This document shows positions 1 through 7,034 of a stretch of 26,894 bases of DNA, piece by piece. Numbering within the stretch: the stretch's first letter is position 1; each line of letters opens with the position of its first letter. The notes under the pieces are model-generated. The model had not been told where the DNA came from. It saw only the letters and a list, made by a program, of their open reading frames with translations, and did no database searches. The translations under genes and the position numbers were made by a program. Origin of the DNA: Caulobacteraceae bacterium UBA5005 (lineage in GTDB: Bacteria > Pseudomonadota > Alphaproteobacteria > Caulobacterales > Caulobacteraceae); assembly GCA_002398405.1 (NCBI GenBank), contig DGYN01000071.1, positions 1-26,894 on the forward strand, written 5' to 3'.

Positions 1-13
1 CTTCGATGGTCCC

Positions 14-32
14 CCTCCCCCAACGGGGGAGG
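14..32 (-). terminator. GC-rich hairpin past the acyl-CoA synthetase gene
   Basis: CCTCCCCC and GGGGGAGG form a perfect 8-bp stem with an AAC loop, 12 bases beyond the stop of the minus-strand ligase gene. There is no T-run after it, so termination is only a possibility. The same CCCCTCC/GGAGGGG style of palindrome recurs at 11501-11633 and 25806-25827, so it may equally be a member of a dispersed intergenic repeat family. Confidence 0.4.
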
Positions 33-44
33 ATTAGGAAAGCC

Positions 45-1583
45 CTATGCGTCCGTCGTTGCCAGCTGGCGCAGGATGTCTTTCTTGACCTTGCCGGAGG
101 CGGTGCGGGGGAGGGCTTCGATGAAGCGCACCGCGCGGGGGCGTTTGTAGCCGGCGAGGTGGGTTCGGCAGGCGGCGATGAGGTCTTCGGGGTCGGGGGC
201 CGATCCGCTCTCGACGACGATGAAGGCCAGGCCCGCTTCGCCCCAGCGGGGGTCGGGGACGCCGATGACGGCGACTTCGGAGACGCCCGGGAGGCGCTGG
301 AAAACGGCTTCGACCTCGGCCGGATAGACGTTTTCGCCGCCGGTTATGTACATGTCCTTCCAGCGGTCGAGCAGGGTGTAATAGCCGCCGGCGTCGACCA
401 TGCCGGCGTCCCCCGTGCGCAGCCAGCCATCGACGAAGGCCTTGGCGTTTTCGTCGGGGCGCATCCAATAGCCGGGGGTGACGCCGGGGCCCTTCATCCA
501 GATCTCGCCGGACTGGCCTATGGGGGCGTCGAGGCCCTCGGCGGTGACGATGCGAAGCTGGATCGCCGGGGCGGGAAGGCCAGACGCGGTGAGCCTTTGC
601 CGGATCAGGGCGGGGTCGAGCGGCATGCACAGGGCCGTTCCGGTCTCGGTCATGCCGTAGCCGTTGGCGAGCGTCACGCCATCGTCGAGGAAGGCCTCGA
701 TCAGGCTGGGCGGCATGGGGGCGCCGCCGGTGAAGAGGGCGGTGAGGCGAGACAGGTCGGACGTCGCGTAGTCGGGGTGGTCGCGCAGCATCTGGGCGAT
801 CTGGGGGACGGCGAAATAGTGGGTGACGGCCAGGGATGGGTCGCTAATCGCCTTCAAGGTGACATCGGGCAGGAAGCGGTCGGTGAGGGCGGCGGCGGCG
901 CCGGTCTGCAGGGCCGTCTGGCAGACGGCCATCAGGCCGACGGTGTGGAACAGGGGGGCGTCGCACAGCATCACCGAATTGGGCGTCACCTGGCCGACGG
1001 CGGCGAAGTTAAAGCCCGCGAAGAAGGCGCCTTGACGGGTGATGATGACGCCCTTGGGCTTTCCCGTGGTGCCGGAGGTGTAGAGGAGGATGAAGGGGGC
1101 GGCCGGATCGGCGGCGACGGCGGGCGCGGGTTTTGCGCAGGCGGCCCCGGCGGCGAGGTTGGCGGCTCTCGGCTCGAGCACGAAGAGGGAAACGCCGGGG
1201 AGATCGGCCAGGGCCTCCATGGCCGCGCCGGCGAATTCGACGTCGGCGATGAAGAGGGCGGGCTTCGCATCGGCGGCGATGACCGCGACCTCGGGGCCGG
1301 AAAGGCGCCAGTTGATGGGGGCGAAGATCGCGCCGATGCGGCGGGCCGCGAAGAGGACGGCGATCTGCCAGGCGCCGCTTCGGCCCAGATAGGCGATGCG
1401 GTCGCCGCACCTGACGCCGCGAGCGGCGAGCCAGCCGGTGGTCTTCGCGACGCGCTCATCCATCGCCGCATAGCTGTGCCGCTCGCCGGTGGAGACCTCG
1501 ATGACGGCGGTCGCGTCCGGGCGGCCGCGCGCGTGATAGGCGATCGGGTCGCAATCCAGCCAGCCTGAAAACGCAGAATCCAC
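45..1583 (-). CDS. Acyl-CoA synthetase (AMP-forming, class I adenylating enzyme)
   Basis: This enzyme is expected to activate a carboxylic acid to its acyl-adenylate and then to the CoA thioester in the cytoplasm. Seen: the phosphate-binding motif LLYTSGTTGKPKGV (about residues 167-179), GYGMTE (308-313), the TGD and DRWKDMYITGGENVYP hinge region, and the C-terminal PRTASGK with the catalytic Lys near residue 498. The length, 512 aa, is normal for fatty-acyl/aryl-CoA ligases. I chose the GTG at 1583 because GGGGAGAGG lies six bases before it; an upstream GTG at 1616 adds 11 residues but has no ribosome-binding site. The gene is divergent from the P450 and shares its control region, including the 19-bp inverted repeat at 1636. 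The substrate is unknown; the context suggests the acid handled by the P450 and TRAP transporter. Confidence 0.93.
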   Translation of the reverse strand: MDSAFSGWLDCDPIAYHARGRPDATAVIEVSTGERHSYAAMDERVAKTTGWLAARGVRCGDRIAYLGRSGAWQIAVLFAARRIGAIFAPINWRLSGPEVAVIAADAKPALFIADVEFAGAAMEALADLPGVSLFVLEPRAANLAAGAACAKPAPAVAADPAAPFILLYTSGTTGKPKGVIITRQGAFFAGFNFAAVGQVTPNSVMLCDAPLFHTVGLMAVCQTALQTGAAAALTDRFLPDVTLKAISDPSLAVTHYFAVPQIAQMLRDHPDYATSDLSRLTALFTGGAPMPPSLIEAFLDDGVTLANGYGMTETGTALCMPLDPALIRQRLTASGLPAPAIQLRIVTAEGLDAPIGQSGEIWMKGPGVTPGYWMRPDENAKAFVDGWLRTGDAGMVDAGGYYTLLDRWKDMYITGGENVYPAEVEAVFQRLPGVSEVAVIGVPDPRWGEAGLAFIVVESGSAPDPEDLIAACRTHLAGYKRPRAVRFIEALPRTASGKVKKDILRQLATTDA

Positions 1584-1635
1584 CGAAAACCTCTCCCCGA
1601 TATGCGTGCTCGACACGGATAGGCCGGTCGCAATA

Positions 1636-1654
1636 TTGTATGTGTTACTTACAA
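1636..1654 (+). promoter_or_regulatory. Operator-like inverted repeat, copy 1 (P450/ligase divergent promoter)
   Basis: TTGTATGT-GTT-ACTTACAA has half-sites that match as an inverted repeat at 7 of 8 positions, separated by 3 bp. It ends 27 bases before the P450 start codon and lies 52 bases from the ligase start, so one bound regulator could control both. The same architecture recurs at 9588-9606 and 22743-22761. TACAAC inside the right half could serve as a -10 element, in which case a bound repressor would hide it. A TetR- or MarR-type regulator is the usual binder of such sites (inference). Confidence 0.6.
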
Positions 1655-1681
1655 CTATTCCCGCGCCGGAGGAAACTGCCC

Positions 1682-2869
1682 ATGGCCTGGCCGCAAGCCG
1701 AGGATTTCGACGCCCTGGCGCCGGAGACCTTTGACAGCACCCAAGCGGTCTATGCGGACCTGCGGGAGCGGTGTCCAGTCGCCTACAGCCGCGCCTGGGG
1801 CGGGTTCTGGGCGCTGATGACCTATGACGACGTGGTGGCCGCGGCGGGGGACTATAAGACCTTCACCACCACGGTGCAGAACGTGGTGCCCAAGGTGGCG
1901 TTCACGGGCAGGCGCCCTCCCCTGCACCTGGATCCCCCCGAGCACACCCCGTTCCGCCGGGCGCTCAATCCGCTGTTTGTGAGCAGCCGGATCAAGGCCA
2001 TGGAAGCGCCGGTGCGGCGGTTCGTGGTCGAGCTTCTGCAGCCGCTGATCGATCGGGGGGAAGGCGACATCTGCGGGGATTTTTCCAGCCACCTGCCGAT
2101 CCGGGTGTTCGCGGAGTGGATGAACATCAACGATGAGCAGGCCGCGGAACTGCGAGCGGTCGGGCGGGCGTTCAACATCGCGGTGCAGTCCAACATCGAC
2201 GAGGTGGTGAAGGAAACGAGCCTGCAGCTCTATGCCATCGCGCGGGCGCTGATTGAGGAGCGCAAGGCGCGGCCGCTCAACCCCGAGACTGACGCGATCA
2301 CCGCGCTTCTGGCCGCGCGGCACGAGGGCGAGCCGCTGAACGAGGACCTGATCCTGGGCTGTATCCGGCAGGTTCTGGTGGTGGGGATCATCGCGCCCAC
2401 GGTGATGATCGGCTCGATCGCCGTGCACCTGTCGCGGGACCCCGAACTGCAGGCGAAATTGCGAGCCGAGCCGGAGTTGATCCCGGATGCGATCGAGGAG
2501 TTCCTGCGGCTCTACACGCCGTATCGCGGCTTTGCGCGGACAGCGGTTTGTCCGGTGACCATGGGCGGGCGGGAGATTGAGCCGGGGGAGCCGATCGCGC
2601 TGGTCTACGCCTCGGCCAACCGGGACGAGGCGAAGTTTACGGACGGGACGAGGTTCAAGCTCGGGCGGGAAAACATCGGCGAACATGTGGCGTTCGGGCG
2701 AGGACCCCACGCCTGTCCGGGGGCGCCGCTGGCGCGGTTGCAGCTGCGGCTGGCGCTGGAGGAGTTGCTGGCGCGGACCAAGGGGTTTGAAGTCACCGGC
2801 GAGATCACGCCGACGCGGATGCCGGAGATTGGGGCCTTGATGGTTCCGATGCGGTTTGTCGGGGTTTAG
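1682..2869 (+). CDS. Cytochrome P450 lacking the usual I-helix acid-Thr pair
   Basis: This is a soluble bacterial P450 of 395 aa, a normal length. Seen: the helix-C motif HLDPPEHTPFRR (82-93), ExxR (E273-R276) and the haem-binding loop AFGRGPHACPG with Cys345 as the iron ligand. The I-helix segment reads VVGIIAPTVMIG (233-244), where most P450s have A-G-x-[DE]-T-T, so aligned on the following IG the acid is Ile and the Thr is Ala. The ATG at 1682 is preceded by GGAGG nine bases away, so I prefer it to the ATG at 1640, which lies inside the operator-like repeat. No ferredoxin or reductase gene adjoins it, so electron partners must be elsewhere if it acts as a monooxygenase. It probably oxidises the substrate or an intermediate of the linked CoA pathway; no narrower function can be given. 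Confidence 0.93.
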   Translation: MAWPQAEDFDALAPETFDSTQAVYADLRERCPVAYSRAWGGFWALMTYDDVVAAAGDYKTFTTTVQNVVPKVAFTGRRPPLHLDPPEHTPFRRALNPLFVSSRIKAMEAPVRRFVVELLQPLIDRGEGDICGDFSSHLPIRVFAEWMNINDEQAAELRAVGRAFNIAVQSNIDEVVKETSLQLYAIARALIEERKARPLNPETDAITALLAARHEGEPLNEDLILGCIRQVLVVGIIAPTVMIGSIAVHLSRDPELQAKLRAEPELIPDAIEEFLRLYTPYRGFARTAVCPVTMGGREIEPGEPIALVYASANRDEAKFTDGTRFKLGRENIGEHVAFGRGPHACPGAPLARLQLRLALEELLARTKGFEVTGEITPTRMPEIGALMVPMRFVGV

Positions 2870-2882
2870 GGGCGGCTGAGCA

Positions 2883-3689
2883 TCATAGGTCGCCGCCCTT
2901 GAGGAGCTGGTCGAGGGTCGGGTTTTCGGCGAAGCGGCGGTCCTTGAAGACCACCGGATAGACGCCGAAGCGGTCGCCGAAGTTATCCTGGTAGACGTTT
3001 AGGAACTCTTGGAGGCGGTGAAGGACCGGCTCGCCGCCGATGAAGGACTTGCCGTAGGTCTCGCCGGGCGGGGTGAAGCTCGCGCCATGGAGGGTGACTT
3101 CGCGCACCTCTTGGCCACAGAGGGTCGCGCAGTCGGCGCTGGCGTCGAAGGCGAAACGGCCAAGAGGGGTGGTGAGGAGGTAGGTGTTGACGCCATCCCT
3201 GCCCCCGAAGGCCCGGGTGACAGTGAGCTGATCGCCGTTGGCGGTATCGATGGTGCGGCGGTTGTGCGGCTCGTTGATGATGCTCAGGGGCGGGGGGCGG
3301 GTGGCCTGGGCGAGGCGATCGGCGCTGCTGCGGGCGGCGCCGCGGCGGTAGGCGTGGTCGGGGTCCTCTGCGGAAACCGAGGAAGAGGCGGGGGCCGGCC
3401 AGCGGGAAAGATCAGGTTCGGTCTGGGCGGCGGGAGGGCGCCATTTGTCGAAGACTTGCGTCTTCCAGCGGCGGAAATCGGGGTCTTCGGCCTGCGCCCC
3501 CGCCAGCGCCAGCGCGTCCGCCGCATGCTCAGCGGCCAATCCGGCGGACAGCTTTGCGGCCAGGGCGGCGGACTTCCTGCGAGCCATGGTCCCGAGCACG
3601 CGAAACGGCAGGGCGTACAGCGCCAGGAGCAGGAGCACGGCCAGCAGGATCAGAACGCTGCCGGTGAAGGGGGTGTAGAAGACGCGCAT
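2883..3689 (-). CDS. Hypothetical membrane-anchored protein
   Basis: I do not recognise this 268-aa protein. It has one N-terminal hydrophobic segment (about residues 9-30, rich in Leu/Val/Ala) followed by basic residues, then an Ala-rich stretch that may be helical and a Pro/Ser-rich linker. The C-terminal part (about 140-268) looks like a folded domain with two Cys (DCATLCGQ) and many aromatic residues. The topology suggests an inner-membrane anchor, possibly with a cytoplasmic C-terminal domain, though an uncleaved signal with a periplasmic domain is also possible. It is tail-to-tail with the P450, 13 bases away, and so is not in its operon. The start ATG at 3689 is the first in frame. Confidence 0.7.
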   Translation of the reverse strand: MRVFYTPFTGSVLILLAVLLLLALYALPFRVLGTMARRKSAALAAKLSAGLAAEHAADALALAGAQAEDPDFRRWKTQVFDKWRPPAAQTEPDLSRWPAPASSSVSAEDPDHAYRRGAARSSADRLAQATRPPPLSIINEPHNRRTIDTANGDQLTVTRAFGGRDGVNTYLLTTPLGRFAFDASADCATLCGQEVREVTLHGASFTPPGETYGKSFIGGEPVLHRLQEFLNVYQDNFGDRFGVYPVVFKDRRFAENPTLDQLLKGGDL

Positions 3690-3790
3690 GGCCGCAGGCT
3701 ATCGCCAAGGGGTTGAGCAGGCGTTACCCCGCCTCTACTCTTCCGTGGAGCGGGGAATATTGGACCTGGCGCCAGGCAGCCTGTCACCGG

Positions 3791-3845
3791 AAAGCCTGGG
3801 TCCCGGCTTTGGCTGCTTCGCGCCTCTGCTTCGCAGTCGCCGGGA
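3791..3845 (+). repeat. REP-like palindromic repeat, copy A (expanded loop)
   Basis: It begins AAAGCCTGGGTCCCGGCTTT like the copies at 5160, 5225 and 5595. However, the TCCCGGC / GCCGGGA stem is split by about 31 bases that themselves contain GACTGCGAAGCAG-like inverted sequence. It lies in the 169-base gap between two minus-strand genes, in which I see no gene. Confidence 0.7.
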
Positions 3846-3858
3846 AACCGGAAGAAAA

Positions 3859-5085
3859 TTACTTCGCCACGGCCTCGTTCCGCCAGGACGGTGGCAGGTC
3901 CTGCTTCGTCGCGGTGAGGATTTCGAAGGCCGCGAGGCGGTCGGCTTGCGAAAGGCCCTGGTACTTCGCCGAGCGGTCGCGGCCGGTGAGGACGTCGGCC
4001 AGGCGGCGGTAGAGGCGGGCCTTGGGCTCCGCCGGGAGGCCGTCGAAGGCGGGGGTTTGGATCATGTAGCTTAGGGGGTAGCGGAAGAGGCGGGTCTTGA
4101 GGTCGAAGTCGCGCAGGGACCGGCCCTTGGGGTCCTTTGGGCCCTGGGACTGGAAGCGTTCGGTGAAGCCTGAGACGCCTTGGACCGGGGCTGTGAGACC
4201 GGCGTGGCCGACGCCGAGCATGTAGTCGGCCAGGTCCTCGACGGCTTTATTCATGGCGGCGGGGTCGTAGTCGACGGTGGCCAGGGCCTGGATGGCGCCC
4301 GCATGGTTCAGGAAGCCGGCCTCGTGCTCCAGGGTCATCAGGGCGACGATGTCGCTGGTCTGGCGGGGATAGGGGGCGGGGTTGAAACGGCCGGTGAGGG
4401 AACTGAGGTTCTGGGCCGCCTCGGTGATGTTGGGGGCGGCTGCGTCGGCGGCGACATTGCCGCGATGGCGCATGGTTCCGTGAGCGCCGGTGACGTACCA
4501 GCCGCCCCAGCGCTTTTCGATCGGGGTGCGGGCGTCGGTGAGCGGGCCAAACTGAATGACATCGCCGTTGGCGACCGTGGCGACGCTTAAGGTCATGGGC
4601 CCGGGCGCGGCGGGGTGCAGGCCCGCGTGGCAGAAGTTGCACTGCGCATCCTCGCGAGGGACCTCCGCCGCCTTGCGGTTGTCGAGGGTGTAGAAGCGGA
4701 CCCGCCCGTCGCGGCCGACGGCCCACAGCTCCACCAGGGGGGCGCCCGGGATGTAGGCGATGGACACCGTATCGCTGAAATAGATGGCGCGGGGCGAGGC
4801 CGGACCGATGAAGCCGCCCTGGAAGCTGGATCGCGAGAAGACGAGGACCTGGGAGTCCTCGGCGACCTGCAGGCGGCGCAGGAGGCCGGGGAGGTAGCCG
4901 AGGGGGGACGGGGCGGCCGTAAGCGGGTTGGCGCCGGCCTTGAGCTCGGCCGCCAGGGCGGCGACGGGGTCGATGGCGGCGGGGGCGTCGTCCGGCGTGG
5001 CGACGGCCCTGGGCGCCGGGAAGGCCAGGGTGAGGGTCAGGGCCGCGCAGAGGGCGAGGTACAGGGTTGGGAGTTTGCGCTTCAT
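3859..5085 (-). CDS. Secreted c-type cytochrome-like protein with one CxxCH
   Basis: A 408-aa protein with a clear signal peptide (KRK, then a hydrophobic core, with cleavage likely near ATP at 29-31). A single haem-c motif, CNFCH, spans residues 149-153. The region before it (PRAIYFSDTVSIAYIPGAP, about 98-116) and the C-terminal segment with RYPLSYMI resemble uncharacterised cytochrome-c-domain proteins I recall from environmental bacteria; no enzymatic role is established to my knowledge. It would be periplasmic and need the cytochrome c maturation system. The ATG at 5085 gives a textbook signal peptide, whereas the start at 5124 adds 13 polar residues before it. It is flanked by REP-like repeats on both sides. 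Function is unknown; electron transfer or a peroxidase/oxygenase role is possible. Confidence 0.78.
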   Translation of the reverse strand: MKRKLPTLYLALCAALTLTLAFPAPRAVATPDDAPAAIDPVAALAAELKAGANPLTAAPSPLGYLPGLLRRLQVAEDSQVLVFSRSSFQGGFIGPASPRAIYFSDTVSIAYIPGAPLVELWAVGRDGRVRFYTLDNRKAAEVPREDAQCNFCHAGLHPAAPGPMTLSVATVANGDVIQFGPLTDARTPIEKRWGGWYVTGAHGTMRHRGNVAADAAAPNITEAAQNLSSLTGRFNPAPYPRQTSDIVALMTLEHEAGFLNHAGAIQALATVDYDPAAMNKAVEDLADYMLGVGHAGLTAPVQGVSGFTERFQSQGPKDPKGRSLRDFDLKTRLFRYPLSYMIQTPAFDGLPAEPKARLYRRLADVLTGRDRSAKYQGLSQADRLAAFEILTATKQDLPPSWRNEAVAK

Positions 5086-5159
5086 TGTCCCAACGTCTGG
5101 CTGAGTCCTTGCGTGATTGTGCAAGGCGGCAGGCGGATAGGGAAATGCTTCTTCAAACT

Positions 5160-5190
5160 AAAAAAGCCTGGGTCCCGGCTTTCGCCGGGA
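5160..5190 (+). repeat. REP-like palindromic repeat, copy B
   Basis: An A-tract plus GCCTGGG leads into the hairpin TCCCGGC-TTTC-GCCGGGA. Its 31 bases are identical to copy D (5595-5625). It is paired head-to-head with the inverted copy C, about 34 bases away, giving a two-repeat (REPIN-like) unit. Confidence 0.85.
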
Positions 5191-5221
5191 AATCGGTTGA
5201 AAGATGCCGCCCCCCGGCCGC

Positions 5222-5581
5222 CTATCCCGGCGGAAGCCGGGACCCAGGCTTTTTATGATCGAGAGATGCGAGAAAGGCCGGGACTTGATCTGAGGTGTCG
5301 AAGAAATCGCCAGCCAAATCCCGCCAGCCGGGGTTATGCCGCTCGATCAGTTCCAGCTTCCACCGCCGTTTCCATTCTTTCATGGCGCGCTCGCGCGCGA
5401 GCGCGCCGTCGCGGGTGTCGTGGATTTCGTACCAGACCAGTTGCGTGACGGCGTATTTGGCGGTGAAGCCGGGTCGCAGCTTTTCGCGGTGTTCGTAGAG
5501 GCGTTTGGCCATGTCTTCGGTGTGGCCGATGTAGAGCGTCCCGTTGCGCCGGCTGGCCATGATGTAGGTGAAGAAGGCCAT
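5222..5581 (-). CDS. Single-domain GIY-YIG nuclease family protein
   Basis: A 119-aa protein of the small stand-alone GIY-YIG type (YhbQ/UPF0213-like), predicted to be a DNA endonuclease. Seen: YIM (6-8, the GIY equivalent), YIG (17-19), the conserved Arg in KRLYEH (near residue 27), the conserved Glu in RERAMKEW (near residue 64), and the family's typical KLELIERHNPGWRDL (75-89). The ATG at 5581 follows GGCGGA; an in-frame TTG at 5596 adds five residues. The last ten residues (KKPGSRLPPG) are encoded entirely by REP-like copy C, beginning exactly at its first A-tract codon. A second, inverted copy (D) lies 14 bases upstream of the start, so the gene is bracketed by inverted copies of the same repeat. 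The true partner or substrate is unknown. Confidence 0.88.
   Translation of the reverse strand: MAFFTYIMASRRNGTLYIGHTEDMAKRLYEHREKLRPGFTAKYAVTQLVWYEIHDTRDGALARERAMKEWKRRWKLELIERHNPGWRDLAGDFFDTSDQVPAFLASLDHKKPGSRLPPG
5225..5254 (-). repeat. REP-like palindromic repeat, copy C
   Basis: The inverted copy of B and D, with hairpin TCCCGGC-TTCC-GCCGGGA read on the minus strand. One base in the loop differs from the other copies and the stem is intact. It overlaps the 3' end of the GIY-YIG coding sequence and ends directly at that gene's TAG stop. Confidence 0.85.
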
Positions 5582-5594
5582 GGGTCCGCCAAAC

Positions 5595-5625
5595 AAAAAA
5601 GCCTGGGTCCCGGCTTTCGCCGGGA
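5595..5625 (+). repeat. REP-like palindromic repeat, copy D
   Basis: Identical to copy B over 31 bases. It lies between the GIY-YIG start codon and the end of the TesA-type gene. The remaining 42 bases of that gap (5626-5667) are AT-richer and show no gene. Confidence 0.85.
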
Positions 5626-5667
5626 AGGCGGTATATTATGTTCTGTTTTTGTTCTGGCGCAAGACCC

Positions 5668-6291
5668 TCAAGCCAACGCCCGCACCACCACTGGAGCCAT
5701 GCGAGCGGCGATGATTTTCACCCCCGCGGCGTTGGGGTGGATGCCGTCGGGCTGGTTGAGGGCGGGGTTGAGGAGCACGCCGGCCAGGAGGTCGGGGTAG
5801 AGGGTGACGCCGGGCTGTTTGGCCAGCGCCGGGAAGATGGCGCCGAATTCCCGGGCGTAGGCGCCGCCGACATCGCGCGGCGGGATGAAGCCGGCGAGGA
5901 CGACGCGGATCTTGCGGGCGCGGAGCCTGTCGATGATCGACTGCAGGTTGGCGCGGGTGGCGGCGGCGGTGAGGCCCTTGAGGACGTCGTTGGCCCCAAG
6001 CGCGACGACGCAGACGGCGGTGTCCTTCTGGACGCTGAAGTCGACGCGGGCGAGGCCCCCGGCGGTGGTGTCGCCGGAAACGCCGGCCCCGCGGACGGTG
6101 ACCTTGCGGCCGAGCCGGGCAAGTTCGGCCTGGAGCTGGGCGGGAAGCGCGGCGGCGGCGGGGAGGCCATAGCCGGCGGTGATGGAATCGCCAAGCACGG
6201 TGCAGACCTTTTGCGCCTGAGCGAGCGCCGGGGCCGGGGCGGCGATAAGGCCTGCGAGAATGGCGCGGCGGGAAAGGACGGGTTTGGACAT
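5668..6291 (-). CDS. tesA: TesA-type SGNH esterase / lysophospholipase-thioesterase
   Basis: A 207-aa periplasmic hydrolase of the GDSL/SGNH family (E. coli TesA: acyl-CoA thioesterase I / protease I / lysophospholipase L1; also called arylesterase). Seen: an N-terminal signal with SRRAILAG (residues 7-14, twin-Arg-like, Sec also possible) and likely cleavage after ALA; GDSITAG with nucleophile Ser36; GAND (block III Asn); and DGIHPN with the Asp and His of the catalytic triad. Length fits the family. It is divergent from the ABC transporter pair across 56 bases, the same order as E. coli tesA/ybbA/ybbP, which supports the assignment. Confidence 0.93.
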   Translation of the reverse strand: MSKPVLSRRAILAGLIAAPAPALAQAQKVCTVLGDSITAGYGLPAAAALPAQLQAELARLGRKVTVRGAGVSGDTTAGGLARVDFSVQKDTAVCVVALGANDVLKGLTAAATRANLQSIIDRLRARKIRVVLAGFIPPRDVGGAYAREFGAIFPALAKQPGVTLYPDLLAGVLLNPALNQPDGIHPNAAGVKIIAARMAPVVVRALA

Positions 6292-6347
6292 CGGGCTTTT
6301 CTATCTAAGAAGTCCCGGCGACATAGCCAACCACACAGGTCCCTCCC

Positions 6348-7034
6348 TTGTCAGATTCCGCCGGCGCGCCGCCCATCCTGAAGGTCGAAGACCTGACGCT
6401 GACCCTGCCCTCGGCGGCGGGACCGGTGGAGATCCTGCGCGGCGTCGATTTCCAGATCGGGCCCGGTGAGCGGGTGGCGGTGGTCGGGCCGTCGGGGTCG
6501 GGCAAGTCGTCGCTGATTTCGGTGGCGGCGGGGCTGGAAAAGCCGACGTCGGGGCGGGTGAGCCTGTTTGGGCAGGACCTGTCGCGGCTGGACGAGGACG
6601 GGCGGGCGAAGCTTAGGCGCGGGCGGGTGTCGCTGGTGTTCCAGTCGTTCCACCTGCTGCCCAACATGACCGCCGAAGAGAACGTGTCGGCGCCGCTGGA
6701 GATCGCCGGGGCGAGCGACGCGGGCGGCGTGGCGGCGGCGTGGCTGGACCGCGTGGGCCTGTCGGCGCGGGGCCGGCACTATCCGCATCAGTTGTCCGGC
6801 GGCGAGCAGCAAAGGGTGGCTCTGGCGCGGGCGCTGGCCGGGCGCCCCGCCCTGCTGTTCGCCGATGAGCCGACCGGCAATCTGGACGCGGCCAATGCGG
6901 CAATGGTTGCGCAGCTGATGTTCGAACTGGTGGCGGAGACCAAGGCGGCCCTGCTGCTGGTCACCCATGACAACGCCCTGGCCGAGCGCGCGGACCGCAT
7001 CGTGCGGATGTTTGACGGGCGGATTGTCACCTGA
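6348..7034 (+). CDS. ybbA: ABC transporter ATP-binding protein, YbbA/LolD type
   Basis: A 228-aa ATPase of the MacB/LolD class. Seen: Walker A GPSGSGKSS (47-55), Q-loop region VFQSFHLLP (97-105), signature LSGGEQQ (149-155), Walker B LLFADEP (169-175), D-loop GNLD and H-loop His207. The start is TTG at 6348, because no ATG or GTG occurs in frame near the conserved N-terminus. The ribosome-binding site is weak, so translation may be low. It overlaps the permease gene by one base (TGATG). With the permease and divergent tesA it forms a conserved set often linked to envelope lipid or toxic-compound handling; the substrate is not established. Confidence 0.95.
   Translation: MSDSAGAPPILKVEDLTLTLPSAAGPVEILRGVDFQIGPGERVAVVGPSGSGKSSLISVAAGLEKPTSGRVSLFGQDLSRLDEDGRAKLRRGRVSLVFQSFHLLPNMTAEENVSAPLEIAGASDAGGVAAAWLDRVGLSARGRHYPHQLSGGEQQRVALARALAGRPALLFADEPTGNLDAANAAMVAQLMFELVAETKAALLLVTHDNALAERADRIVRMFDGRIVT

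Larger units (their letters stand above)
5160..5254. terminator. Inverted repeat pair acting as probable bidirectional terminator
   Basis: Copies B and C are reverse complements with one mismatch over about 30 bases, so a transcript in either direction can form a long GC-rich stem. Each strand then runs into a T-tract (AGGCTTTTTT on the minus strand, AGGCTTTTT on the plus strand). The pair lies just after the GIY-YIG gene (its last ten codons lie inside copy C) and before the cytochrome-like gene, both on the minus strand. It should insulate them. Confidence 0.6.

Noticed and set aside
6..1568. 520-aa open frame opposite the acyl-CoA synthetase
   Set aside because: It is the antisense shadow of a gene with full family motifs; its protein is Gly/Asp/Ala-rich low-complexity sequence typical of GC-rich antisense frames.
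5086..5667. CRISPR array from the repeated 31-mers
   Set aside because: There are only a few copies, in both orientations, with irregular spacing and no cas genes; the internal hairpins fit REP-like elements.
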